A stretch of 64,000 bases of DNA from assembly GCF_026191725.2 (NCBI RefSeq), contig NZ_CP120863.1, forward strand, positions 4,196,001-4,260,000, read 5' to 3'. This document shows, in pieces, positions 40,979-48,312 of the stretch. The notes below the pieces were generated by a model that saw only the letters and a list, made by a program, of their open reading frames with translations, ran no database searches and was not told where the DNA came from. Every line of letters begins with the position of its first letter. Position 1 is the stretch's first letter. Source of the stretch: Roseibium porphyridii. GTDB lineage: Bacteria > Pseudomonadota > Alphaproteobacteria > Rhizobiales > Stappiaceae. Position numbers and translations under genes: made by a program.

Positions 40979-42103
40979 TCAGTTGCTGTAGATGCGATGA
41001 GAAACGCAGTTGTCATCGACGAGGTCCCAGTCGATCTCCACGCCAAGTCCATGCCCCTCAGGAGCGTGAATGTCGCCATTTTCGTCGATGAACTCGTAGT
41101 AGCTCTGGCGCATAGGGGCTTGGAAAATGTCTTCTGGAACAAAGAGTTCGAAGAAATCGCAGTTTCGAACCGCACAAGAGACATGAACATTCGCCATGTC
41201 CATGGGCCCCATGGTTGTCGTGTGCAGTTCACAGTTCATCCCGTGGGCTTCGGCCAGATGACAGGATTTCAGGGTTCCCGTGATGCCTGCCTTCCATGAG
41301 ACGTCCGCGCGCACGGTGTTAACCGCGTCGAACTTGATGGCTTGAGCAATTCCCCAGGGGCCGCCGCGCGTGGTTTCGGTTCCAACGATTTCGATATCGG
41401 TGGCGCGGGTAAGCTTGGCGTATTTATCAAGTTCGTAATCACGGAAAGGTTCCTCGAGCCATCTGTAATTGAGATCCTCGAGCTGCCTGGCCACTTTGAT
41501 TGCTTCAGAAAGTGTGTATTCGGACACCGGGTCGGACATCAGGATCATGTCCTGACCAACCGCGGCGCGCACTGCTGCGTGAATTTCCATGTCCATTTCG
41601 GACGGGCCGCAAGGATGGACCTTGTAAGCCTTGAAGCCTTTCGATTTGTACTTCAGCGCTTCATCCACGTAAGCCTGCACTGAATCCAGCCACAGGCTGC
41701 TGGCATAGACAGGAAGTTTCTGTCTGTAACTGCCGATAAATCTGTGCAACGGGAGTTCTGCGGTCTTTGCCGCCGCATCCCAGAGAGCGACATCGATGGG
41801 ACCTGGCAGGAAGACAGGAAAAAAAGCGCCGTGCCGGTCGATGTTCCAGAAGTCGTGCCAGATACGTTCGCGGTCTGATATGTCGCGACCGAGAATGACC
41901 GGAGCGATAACGTCCTGCAGGTAGGCGTCGGTAACAGCGCCGGAGCGTGCGGCCCAGAAGGTTGCGAGACCCTCGACACCGTCACTTGTCACAATTTTTC
42001 CGACACCATAGTCCCAAGGCATTGGCGCTGCACCTTCTCGGGCTTCATCGAATACCCCGTGCCCGCGCCTGCATATCCAGGTCTCGAATTTCTCGATCCT
42101 CAT
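40979..42103 (-). CDS. Enolase-superfamily sugar-acid dehydratase (mandelate racemase type)
   Basis: A 374-residue member of the mandelate racemase/muconate lactonising family. The ATG at 42103 follows GGGAGGACCG. Metal ligands are expected at Asp in MSDPVSEY, Glu in LEEPFRDYE and Glu in GTETTRGG. The general-base dyad is Asp in RADVSWKAG with His in CELHTTTMGP, as in the mandelate racemase subgroup. The usual KxK motif at the second strand reads KVH (YKVHPCGPSEMD), an altered form. With a sugar importer, aldose dehydrogenase and lactonase in one operon it most likely dehydrates the aldonate (L-fuconate or a similar acid) to a 2-keto-3-deoxy acid. The exact stereochemistry cannot be read. Confidence 0.84.
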   Translation of the reverse strand: MRIEKFETWICRRGHGVFDEAREGAAPMPWDYGVGKIVTSDGVEGLATFWAARSGAVTDAYLQDVIAPVILGRDISDRERIWHDFWNIDRHGAFFPVFLPGPIDVALWDAAAKTAELPLHRFIGSYRQKLPVYASSLWLDSVQAYVDEALKYKSKGFKAYKVHPCGPSEMDMEIHAAVRAAVGQDMILMSDPVSEYTLSEAIKVARQLEDLNYRWLEEPFRDYELDKYAKLTRATDIEIVGTETTRGGPWGIAQAIKFDAVNTVRADVSWKAGITGTLKSCHLAEAHGMNCELHTTTMGPMDMANVHVSCAVRNCDFFELFVPEDIFQAPMRQSYYEFIDENGDIHAPEGHGLGVEIDWDLVDDNCVSHRIYSN

Positions 42104-42175
42104 CGGTCCTCCCAGAGCGTCGATGCCTTCAATGGCTTGGAAAATACAGCCTGCGAGATACCTCACTGTCTATGC

Positions 42176-42254
42176 ATCAGTGTTTCATTTTTTTGCACTG
42201 ATTTCCCATTTTTGGAAAAATAGCTTTATTTATCGCCAATTATCATTCACTGAT
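42176..42254. promoter_or_regulatory. Repeated CACTGAT elements in the AraC/dehydratase control region
   Basis: The heptamer CACTGAT occurs at 42196-42202 and 42248-42254 on the plus strand and in inverse orientation (ATCAGTG) at 42176-42182, within the 154-bp divergent gap. The two direct copies are 52 bp apart, close to five helical turns. AraC-type regulators often bind such repeats. The element is short and could be chance. Confidence 0.35.
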
Positions 42255-42257
42255 GTG

Positions 42258-43088
42258 ATGTCTTTTATTCCAAATGTGAGCAGATCTTTGGAAATCAGCG
42301 GGCTTGAAATCGTGCTGTTTCACTCCGACAACTCGGATTACCTCACCGAGTGGAACGGGACCCGTCTGAATGACGATTATCACCGGCTCTATTTCATCGC
42401 CGGGGGCTCTGCCGAAGTGACTTACGATGGTCACCATTGCCAGCTTGAGGAGGGACGGACATATCTCTTTCCGACAACGCGACGCTTCGACTATTCCTGC
42501 CCGTCGCATCTCAGGTTGCTAAATGTTTGTTTTAAGATGACTGTTCAGGGCGGCATTGATGTGCTCGACCTCTATCCCTGGTGCTTCGAAATTCAGGCGC
42601 AGTCAGTGTCAGAGACATTCCGATCGATGACACTGATCGACGAGCATCTCACCAGCGAATTCTTTGCAGATCAAATCCTCGTTCGAAGCCAGATTCTATC
42701 CCTTCTCTCTCCTCATTTTAAAACACGCGCGAAACACAGGGATCTCAAGCGTCAACGCGATGTCCGGCGAATGGCGCCGGTTCTCAGACACATCGCAGAC
42801 AATCTCCGCACGGGTGTGAAAATCTCGGAACTGCACCATCTGGCTGGCATGAGCCGCTCACACTTTGTCCGGAAATTTCAGGCAACGTTCGACGTCTCTC
42901 CACAAGACTACGTCCGGAAAAAGCGGATCACTCTGGTCAAAAACGAGTTGCACTCATCAGATCTGCCGTTGTCGATCCTGGCAGAGGACCTTGGCTTCAG
43001 CAGCTCGTCTCATATGTCGCGGGAATTCAAGCACTACACCGGCTACTCGCCCAAGAAGTTCAGAGCTCTGGACAAGATCTATGGTTAA
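42258..43088 (+). CDS. AraC-family transcriptional regulator
   Basis: About 276 residues. The N-terminal cupin-like sensor domain (RLYFIAGGSAEVTYDGHHCQLEEGRTYLFPTTRRFDYSC, about residues 42-80) is followed by the paired helix-turn-helix region: KISELHHLAGMSRSHFVRKFQATFDVSPQDYV and LSILAEDLGFSSSSHMSREFKHYTGYSPKKFR, the second with the family signature. The start is uncertain. The ATG at 42258 lacks a good ribosome site, and the frame is open to 42123, but that stretch would lie in the promoter region and inside the divergent gene's leader. It is divergent from the eight-gene sugar operon and is its probable activator. Confidence 0.85.
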   Translation: MSFIPNVSRSLEISGLEIVLFHSDNSDYLTEWNGTRLNDDYHRLYFIAGGSAEVTYDGHHCQLEEGRTYLFPTTRRFDYSCPSHLRLLNVCFKMTVQGGIDVLDLYPWCFEIQAQSVSETFRSMTLIDEHLTSEFFADQILVRSQILSLLSPHFKTRAKHRDLKRQRDVRRMAPVLRHIADNLRTGVKISELHHLAGMSRSHFVRKFQATFDVSPQDYVRKKRITLVKNELHSSDLPLSILAEDLGFSSSSHMSREFKHYTGYSPKKFRALDKIYG

Positions 43089-43131
43089 GCTTTCTCAGAT
43101 ACCGATAAAGTCAGATGGTTCTAAGTGAGAA

Positions 43132-43221
43132 TGGCGGAGAGGAAGGGATTCGAACCCTCGATACCGTTCCCGGTATACTCCCTTAGCAGGGGAGCGCCTT
43201 CAGCCACTCGGCCACCTCTCC
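43132..43221 (-). tRNA. tRNA-Ser (anticodon GCU)
   Basis: Read on the minus strand, GGAGAGG opens the acceptor stem and CCTCTCC closes it, followed by discriminator G and an encoded CCA. The anticodon loop CTGCTAA gives anticodon GCU, and the GGTTCGAATCC T-loop motif is present. A long variable arm (GGGAACGG region), typical of type II serine tRNAs, lies between them. The length is 90 bases with CCA. Confidence 0.95.
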
Positions 43222-43533
43222 GGTAAGCTCCGTGTACGAACAAAAACCTCGGAGTTCAAGGCGTTTTTTTGAACGCCCTTTTGTTTTCCCCATTGGCCGC
43301 CATAGGCTTGCAGGTTGAATGACGCGGCTAAGCGACATGCGTCAATATGGTTTGGTCCTCGTCCTTCAAGAAAGGCAAGCGACGAGCAGTATTATGAATG
43401 AGGCGCGCGCTCCTTTCTCTCAAAGGCTTCTCTTTTGCACAGGCAACGGTTGCAAGGCTTCCCTGCTTTCACACTTCAGCCGCACTCCTTGGTCACCTTG
43501 ACAGCTCTTTTTTGGTAAGGTTCGGAGCGTGAC
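43222..43533. other. Gap between tRNA-Ser and the DUF930 gene
   Basis: About 310 bp with no convincing gene. It should hold the tRNA promoter on the minus strand and the promoter for the DUF930 gene. A small hairpin, GGCGTT/AACGCC with a T-rich loop at 43260-43277, is followed by a T-rich run on the plus strand, resembling an isolated terminator. A 60-codon open frame here has no homology I recognise and no ribosome site. Confidence 0.4.
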
Positions 43534-44217
43534 ATTTATAGTCCACCTGCCCCTGCTGCACTTTCACAACTCATCGCAACCCGGTTCGACTGGGTCTGCG
43601 CCGTACTTTTGCACCTTGCTGTTTTTAGTTTTCTGACCGGAGCCGGCTACTGGCCACACCAACAGACCTCTGGCCAGGAGACGGTGGAAGTGGAACTTGT
43701 GCGAGCATCGGTAATAGCCAGAAAGAGCTTGGACGACGCGAGCCTTCCAAGGGGACGTGACTTGACGGGTGAAGCAAACGTTGGCGTGCCTGAAGCGCCT
43801 CGAGCGGAACCGGTCGATCCATTGGTTAAAAGCTGGATTTCCGCCAAATCTTTCCTGGCTGCGGACGTCCTAAAAGACCCTCGGTCCCAGCAGGCACGTG
43901 TGGCCCTTGCCTCGTTGACGGGGGCTGACAAACACGAACAGGTTTGCGCACTTGAAGCCATGGAACAGCTCCGTCAAGACAGGCCGGACTTTCGGCCGAC
44001 ACGGCTTGCGCCGCATGCTTTCAGGAACGGATTTTCAAAAGGAAGCACGCTCCATGTCACGGCAGGTGCCATCAGAAGCAATCGTGTCTGGTACGAAATT
44101 GCCTATAGATGCCGTCTTGAACCGGGCAGCCAAAAAATTGTCGGCTTTGAATATGCACTCGGCGCGGAAATCGCGAGGACGCTCTGGGATGAACACGGGC
44201 TAGCGCCAGTTCACTGA
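43534..44217 (+). CDS. DUF930-domain protein with N-terminal membrane anchor
   Basis: About 227 residues. The C-terminal half (LKDPRSQQARVALASLTGADKHEQVCALEAMEQLRQ to EYALGAEIARTLWDEHGLAPVH) is a DUF930 domain, found in envelope proteins of Hyphomicrobiales. The N-terminus has a TonB-like anchor, TRFDWVCAVLLHLAVFSFLTG. The only ATG/GTG/TTG start in frame is TTG at 43609, which cuts this anchor in half and has no ribosome site. The frame is open to 43519, and an ATT codon at 43534 follows GGAG with 6-base spacing, so a rare ATT start is possible. The function is unknown. A TTG start giving 202 residues is the alternative. Confidence 0.7.
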   Translation: MYSPPAPAALSQLIATRFDWVCAVLLHLAVFSFLTGAGYWPHQQTSGQETVEVELVRASVIARKSLDDASLPRGRDLTGEANVGVPEAPRAEPVDPLVKSWISAKSFLAADVLKDPRSQQARVALASLTGADKHEQVCALEAMEQLRQDRPDFRPTRLAPHAFRNGFSKGSTLHVTAGAIRSNRVWYEIAYRCRLEPGSQKIVGFEYALGAEIARTLWDEHGLAPVH

Positions 44218-44259
44218 CCTTATGCTGATCGAGCGGACTGCAATCTCGATCATGGGTCG

Positions 44260-44290
44260 GACGCGGCAGACTGAAATCTACTGCCGCGTC
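44260..44290. terminator. Hairpin between convergent DUF930 and Sel1-like genes
   Basis: GACGCGGCAG (44260-44269) and CTGCCGCGTC (44281-44290) form a perfect 10-bp stem with an 11-base loop, centred between two convergent genes. No strong T run follows, but it is the only structured element in the gap. Confidence 0.5.
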
Positions 44291-44341
44291 AGATGAGTGT
44301 TTGCGGTTGAGGTGCCGTATGGCCGGCAGCCTTCGACCGGC

Positions 44342-44611
44342 TCAATGCATTGACAGCCATTCACGGGCGGAGCGCTGAGCTTCAGCAATTTCAGATGAGC
44401 TCATTTCACCGGAAATTTCCTTCCGGTACCGGACTGCATCCTGATTGCCTTTAAGAGCCGCAATGTTGAACCATTTATGTGCCGTGACCAGATCAGTTGC
44501 ACCGTTGCGGCCGCATGCGCTGTCCAGACCCATCTGAAACAGAATGTCAGCCGTAACGGGCTTGCCGCCCATGATGGCCATATCAGCCGAATGAATTTCA
44601 AAACGAGCCAT
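44342..44611 (-). CDS. Small Sel1-repeat-like protein
   Basis: An 89-residue protein. It contains one Sel1-type helical repeat, DLVTAHKWFNIAALKGNQDAVRYRKEISGEMSSSEIAEAQRSAREWL (about residues 39-85). Such repeats mediate protein contacts. The ATG at 44611 follows AAAGGGGAGC; an upstream ATG at 44668 is open but has no ribosome site. No signal peptide is seen, so it is likely cytosolic. The partner is unknown. Confidence 0.72.
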   Translation of the reverse strand: MARFEIHSADMAIMGGKPVTADILFQMGLDSACGRNGATDLVTAHKWFNIAALKGNQDAVRYRKEISGEMSSSEIAEAQRSAREWLSMH

Positions 44612-45019
44612 GATGCTCCCCTTTCCTACTCTGTCTTTCCAGAAGCGTCTCTGCGTTCTGATGAACACCAGATGCTTCCCCCTGTTTGCTGATCGGTCAG
44701 GAGCGAAAACGCGCCTTTATTCCGACCGAAGAAACGCAAGATTTCGCAAATCTTTCCCCGTCGTTTCTTGAGGTGTACTTCAGCAGGAGCAGTTAAATGG
44801 CCAGTTAAAATACAGGTTTAACGTAATGCGAACAAAAATTTAAATATCTCTGAAATTTACTTGCCGGTAAGCATGCAGTTGCGAATTCCGCTTTAAAATC
44901 AGTGACATTCTCACAAAATTTGAAAGGACCTTTCAACGTTCTGTTCACCAAACAAGAAATTCAGTGCAGTCTTGGCTGAAATTTTTGGGAGAACCGTCCC
45001 AACTTCGGAGTGAAAGAAA
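44612..45019. promoter_or_regulatory. AT-rich divergent control region with a 17-bp palindrome
   Basis: About 400 bp without a gene between the Sel1-like and hydrolase genes. At 44920-44936 there is a perfect palindrome, TTGAAAGG-A-CCTTTCAA, 83 bp before the hydrolase start. It could be an operator for that gene. The rest is AT-rich, with no other clear structure. Confidence 0.45.
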
Positions 45020-45796
45020 ATGCCAAACCCGCCTATCGTTCTCCTGCACGGCACAAATGCACAGCCCTGGACCATGGAAACGTTCAAGATTTTTTTTGAG
45101 GGTGCAGGATTTGAGTGCCATACGCCGAGCTATCGTGGGCATGACCTACCCGAAGGAGACGCCAGGATTGATGCGCTGACGGGAGCCAGCATTGCAGACT
45201 ATGTTGAGGACATTGCTCACTACGTTAAAGAGATGGACCGAAGGCCCATTGTCATTGGTCACTCTCTCGGGGGGCTGATTGCTCAGCTGTTATCCCCACT
45301 CGACCTTATTGAGGCCGGCGTTCTGATCAACAGCAGCATTATTCACGGCACTCTGCCCACGACCGAAATGGAGCGGGCTCTCGGCAAGATGTTCATGTCA
45401 GCAGGGCGTTTTTGGGAAATGGTGCCTGGGCAGGATTTCGAGTTGCTGGCCGCTTATGGTCTCAACACCATGCCGGAACGACAACAGCACGAAATCTGTG
45501 ATCGGTTGGGTACGGAGTCCGGAGCCGTGCTCTTCGAGCTGTTTTTCTGGATGTACGATGTCAACCAGACCACCAAGGTCGACTTTGCCAAGGCGAAAGC
45601 GCCATTGCTGTTTTTGTCCGGAAGCGAAGACAAAGTCGTTCCCCCCTCCACCGCCGTCACCATGGCCAACCGATATGGGAGCCAGGCAACCTTCGAACTG
45701 ATTGAAGGACGCTGCCACTACATGCAGCTTGAAGATGGCTGGGAAGACATCGCCGCCAAAACCTTGAAATGGATTGAGAACCTGAATCGGGTTTGA
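45020..45796 (+). CDS. Alpha/beta-fold hydrolase
   Basis: A 258-residue hydrolase with IVLLHGTNAQPWTMETF (oxyanion region, residues 6-22), the nucleophile elbow GHSLGG (about residues 79-84), the acid in LSGSEDKVVPP and the histidine in EGRCHYMQLEDGWEDIA. It resembles lysophospholipase- or haloperoxidase-like members and has no signal peptide. The ATG at 45020 is preceded by GGAGTGAAAGA. It appears monocistronic, with a palindrome about 80 bp upstream. The substrate is unknown. Confidence 0.85.
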   Translation: MPNPPIVLLHGTNAQPWTMETFKIFFEGAGFECHTPSYRGHDLPEGDARIDALTGASIADYVEDIAHYVKEMDRRPIVIGHSLGGLIAQLLSPLDLIEAGVLINSSIIHGTLPTTEMERALGKMFMSAGRFWEMVPGQDFELLAAYGLNTMPERQQHEICDRLGTESGAVLFELFFWMYDVNQTTKVDFAKAKAPLLFLSGSEDKVVPPSTAVTMANRYGSQATFELIEGRCHYMQLEDGWEDIAAKTLKWIENLNRV

Positions 45797-45879
45797 GGTC
45801 ACAATTCGCAGGCGAATAGAAAAAATCCGCCACGTGACGTTGGGACACGGGTTTTCAGCAAGCTTTCAATGCGTATACA

Positions 45880-45899
45880 TTCCGTTTCCGTAAACGGAA
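45880..45899. promoter_or_regulatory. 20-bp inverted repeat before the DUF2147 genes
   Basis: TTCCGTTT-CCGT-AAACGGAA is a perfect 8-bp inverted repeat with a 4-base centre, 24 bp before the DUF2147 start. It could be a 5'-leader hairpin that affects translation, the end signal of the hydrolase gene (83 bp downstream of its stop), or an operator. Confidence 0.45.
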
Positions 45900-45923
45900 G
45901 CTTTTCCGCTTTGGGAGGACATA

Positions 45924-46346
45924 ATGCTGAAATCCATGATCGCGGCGGCTGCCTTGGCCGCTGGTTTTGTCACCGCGTCTTCAACGCTGTCTCTTGCCGC
46001 AGACGCGAAGGGAGACTGGGTGCGCCCGAACGGGGCCTCAAAAATCCGCATAAGTTCGTGCGGCGCTGCTCTTTGCGGCAAACTGATCTGGCTGAAAACA
46101 CCACGCAACGACACCAACAATCCCGACGCTTCCTTACGTGAACAGCCCTTGCTCGGTGCACGGATCGTCAAGTCGATGAAACCCACGGCCAAATCCAACC
46201 AGTGGAAGGGCAAGGTTTACAACGCCGAAGACGGCAAGACCTACACCGGTTTCATTGAACTGACCGCAGTAGACAAGCTTAAGCTGGAAGGTTGTGTCAT
46301 GGGTGGTTTGATCTGCAAGGGCGAAACCTGGACCCGCGCCAACTAG
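45924..46346 (+). CDS. DUF2147 exported protein, first of a pair
   Basis: A 140-residue protein with a signal peptide (MLKSMIAAAALAAGFVTASSTLSLAA). The DUF2147 domain runs from KGDWVRPNGASKIRISSCGAALCGKLIWL (about residues 29-57) through SNQWKGKVYNAEDGKTYTGFIEL to the closing LKLEGCVMGGLICKGETWTR. Cysteine pairs in SSCGAALCG and GCVMGGLICKG are family features. GGGAGGACATA precedes the ATG. DUF2147 proteins are periplasmic beta-barrels of unknown function. A second copy follows after a short gap. Confidence 0.88.
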   Translation: MLKSMIAAAALAAGFVTASSTLSLAADAKGDWVRPNGASKIRISSCGAALCGKLIWLKTPRNDTNNPDASLREQPLLGARIVKSMKPTAKSNQWKGKVYNAEDGKTYTGFIELTAVDKLKLEGCVMGGLICKGETWTRAN

Positions 46347-46453
46347 AAAACTGTGCTGTTTGCCAAATCGTTGTGATTTGGCCATTGCCCCGTCGCATTT
46401 GCTGATAAAAAATTGTGGCGCAATCTTCATCGGCATCGCGGCGGGGTATTTTT

Positions 46454-46924
46454 GTGACATCTTTTTTATTCTTCAATTTGCTCCGGTTTCCATGCCGAGC
46501 CGCCTTCGGGATCGCAATCCCGGTTTTGCTTCTCCTGGCAGCTCCTCCTGCAACTGCTGCTCCTGACATATCAGGCAACTGGAAAACACCGGCAGGGGCC
46601 ATCATCAACATCAGCACGTGTGGCAGTGCACCCTGCGGGAAAATCGTGCGCTTCACGCCGCCCAAGGGCTACACGATGAAAAACACGCCGGATCTTAAGA
46701 ACAGGGATGCCAGCAAACGCGGCCGCAAGATCCTTGGTCTCAAGGTGCTCTGGCGGATGAAATCGCAGTCCAACGCCTGGAAGGGGCGGGTTTATGATCC
46801 ACGCAGGGGTTTCAGCGCCAACGCGACCATACGAAAAAAGGGGGGGTCAGCGCTCGAAGTTCAAGGCTGTGTCCGGGTGGTGTTCAATGTTTGCGAAAAG
46901 GAAGTCTGGCGCAAAGTCAATTGA
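46454..46924 (+). CDS. DUF2147 exported protein, second of a pair
   Basis: About 156 residues. I place the start at GTG 46454, which follows GCGGGG and gives a leader ending in LLLLAAPPATAA; GTG at 46415 is also open. The domain matches its neighbour in layout: SGNWKTPAGAIINISTCGSAPCGKIVRFTPP, SNAWKGRVYDPRRG and LEVQGCVRVVFNVCEKEVWRK. The two copies share motifs but not close sequence, so the duplication is old. No in-between promoter is obvious in the 107-bp gap. Function unknown. Confidence 0.82.
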   Translation: MTSFLFFNLLRFPCRAAFGIAIPVLLLLAAPPATAAPDISGNWKTPAGAIINISTCGSAPCGKIVRFTPPKGYTMKNTPDLKNRDASKRGRKILGLKVLWRMKSQSNAWKGRVYDPRRGFSANATIRKKGGSALEVQGCVRVVFNVCEKEVWRKVN

Positions 46925-46961
46925 GTAGTGTGCAGGCCCACGTTTATTCAGTCTGAGAGCG

Positions 46962-47675
46962 TTACCGCGCCTTTTGCCCGAACAAGACGCTTTGGGCTGC
47001 CTTGTCCTTCTCAATCACCAGTGTTTTCTGCTGATCTGCGCCGACAGCAAGACCGCGCTGAACAGCCCCACGCGCCTCCAACCGCAACCGCCAGTCTCTG
47101 ACATTGGGAAACTCTTCCAGATCGATATTCTGTCGTTGCCAGCGCTGCGCCCAGCCAAATGTTGCAATATCCGCAATCGTATATTCATCAGCCGCAATGT
47201 AGGCCCGTCCTTCCAGCCGCCTGTTCAGAACGCCATAAAGCCTGTGGGTCTCATTTGAATATCGCTCAATCGCGTAAGGCACTTTTTCCGGGGCGTAATG
47301 GCGGAAATGATGGTTTTGCCCGAGCATCGGCCCAAATCCGCCCATCTGCCACATCAGCCACTCTTCCGTCTCCACGCGCTTGCGTTCGTCTTCAGGATAA
47401 AATTTCTGAAATTTTCGACCGAGATATTGAAGAATTGCACCGGATTCAAAAACGGAGATCGGTGCGCCGCCGGGCCCCTCAGGGTCAAGAATGGCCGGCA
47501 TCCGGTTGTTGGGTGAAATCGCGAGGAATTCGGGTTCGAACTGATCTCCCTTGCCGATATTGACCAAGTTCAGATTATAGGGAACCCCAAGCTCTTCAAG
47601 CATGATGCTTGCCTTCCAGCCGTTCGGCGTTGGCCAGAAATAGAGCTCGATCGGTTTTTCCTGCATTTGGGTCAT
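46962..47675 (-). CDS. Glutathione S-transferase, YfcG/Ure2-like (nu class)
   Basis: A 237-residue GST. The active-site region WPTPNGWKASIMLEELG (about residues 13-29) is that of YfcG/YghU disulfide-bond oxidoreductases, which use two glutathiones rather than a tyrosine or serine. It is followed by NNRMPAILDPEG and SVFESGAILQYLG. The helical C-terminal domain contains MGGFGPMLGQNHHFRHYAPE. The ATG at 47675 fits the domain start. It likely reduces peroxides or mixed disulfides in the cytosol. It has no close operon partners. Confidence 0.88.
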   Translation of the reverse strand: MTQMQEKPIELYFWPTPNGWKASIMLEELGVPYNLNLVNIGKGDQFEPEFLAISPNNRMPAILDPEGPGGAPISVFESGAILQYLGRKFQKFYPEDERKRVETEEWLMWQMGGFGPMLGQNHHFRHYAPEKVPYAIERYSNETHRLYGVLNRRLEGRAYIAADEYTIADIATFGWAQRWQRQNIDLEEFPNVRDWRLRLEARGAVQRGLAVGADQQKTLVIEKDKAAQSVLFGQKAR

Positions 47676-47800
47676 GGAATTTCCAGTTTGACGGCGACGT
47701 GCCTGGGGAAAGTCAGCGCAGTGAAGCAAGTCGGGTTTGTTCTGGCAAGCCCGGCTGCCGCCGATTGCGACCTAAGCATCGAACACCAATGTGGGCTGCC

Positions 47801-48265
47801 TCACATCATCATCTTCTTGTAACCGAGGTGGCTCTGGTCGTAACCAAGCTGACGGTAGAAATGATGAGAGCCTTCACGCTCCTTGTTTGAGGTCAGCTGA
47901 ATGATGCAAGCGTTTACCGAACGCGCCAGTGCTTCCGCATGTTCCATCATGGCACGGCCAATGCCTTTTCCGCGCTGGTCGGCGCGTACGTGAACGCTTT
48001 CCAACTCCACGCGCGGCCGTCCCATGAAGGCAATGCCCTTCAGGAAATGGATTTGATATGTTCCGACAACCGCACCGGTTTCATCCAGAGCCACGTAAAT
48101 GTCACACTCAGGGGCGGTTCTTAGAGCATCAAAGGCGGGGCGATAGTCTTGCCAGTTGTCATATTCCTTGTTCTTGCGAACGGATGTTGCTCCGGCGTTG
48201 ATGATCTCGACAATCTCCATCAAGTGATCAGGAGACGCTTTTTCAATTAGGATCGTGGTGCTCAT
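47801..48265 (-). CDS. GNAT-family N-acetyltransferase
   Basis: A 154-residue acetyltransferase. The acetyl-CoA site is VHVRADQRGKGIGRAMMEHAEALA (about residues 90-113) and the C-terminus HHFYRQLGYDQSHLGYKKMM is the usual GNAT end. The ATG at 48265 follows CAGGGAAAACAGC. It resembles the general GCN5-related enzymes that follow the aminoglycoside/phosphinothricin pattern, but the acceptor is unknown. It is likely cytosolic and transcribed with the downstream GST or alone. Confidence 0.85.
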   Translation of the reverse strand: MSTTILIEKASPDHLMEIVEIINAGATSVRKNKEYDNWQDYRPAFDALRTAPECDIYVALDETGAVVGTYQIHFLKGIAFMGRPRVELESVHVRADQRGKGIGRAMMEHAEALARSVNACIIQLTSNKEREGSHHFYRQLGYDQSHLGYKKMMM

Positions 48266-48312
48266 GCTGTTTTCCCTGTCCAGGGCATATTTCGATTGGT
48301 CTAAGCAGATCA

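Noticed and set aside
43132..43221. Integration site at tRNA-Ser
   Set aside because: No integrase, direct repeat of the tRNA end or mobile gene is seen on either side.
43319..43501. Small gene between tRNA-Ser and the DUF930 gene
   Set aside because: No ribosome site, no recognisable protein features, and the composition is that of non-coding sequence.
45924..46924. Recent tandem duplication of DUF2147
   Set aside because: The two copies share the family layout but their sequences differ widely, so any duplication is old.
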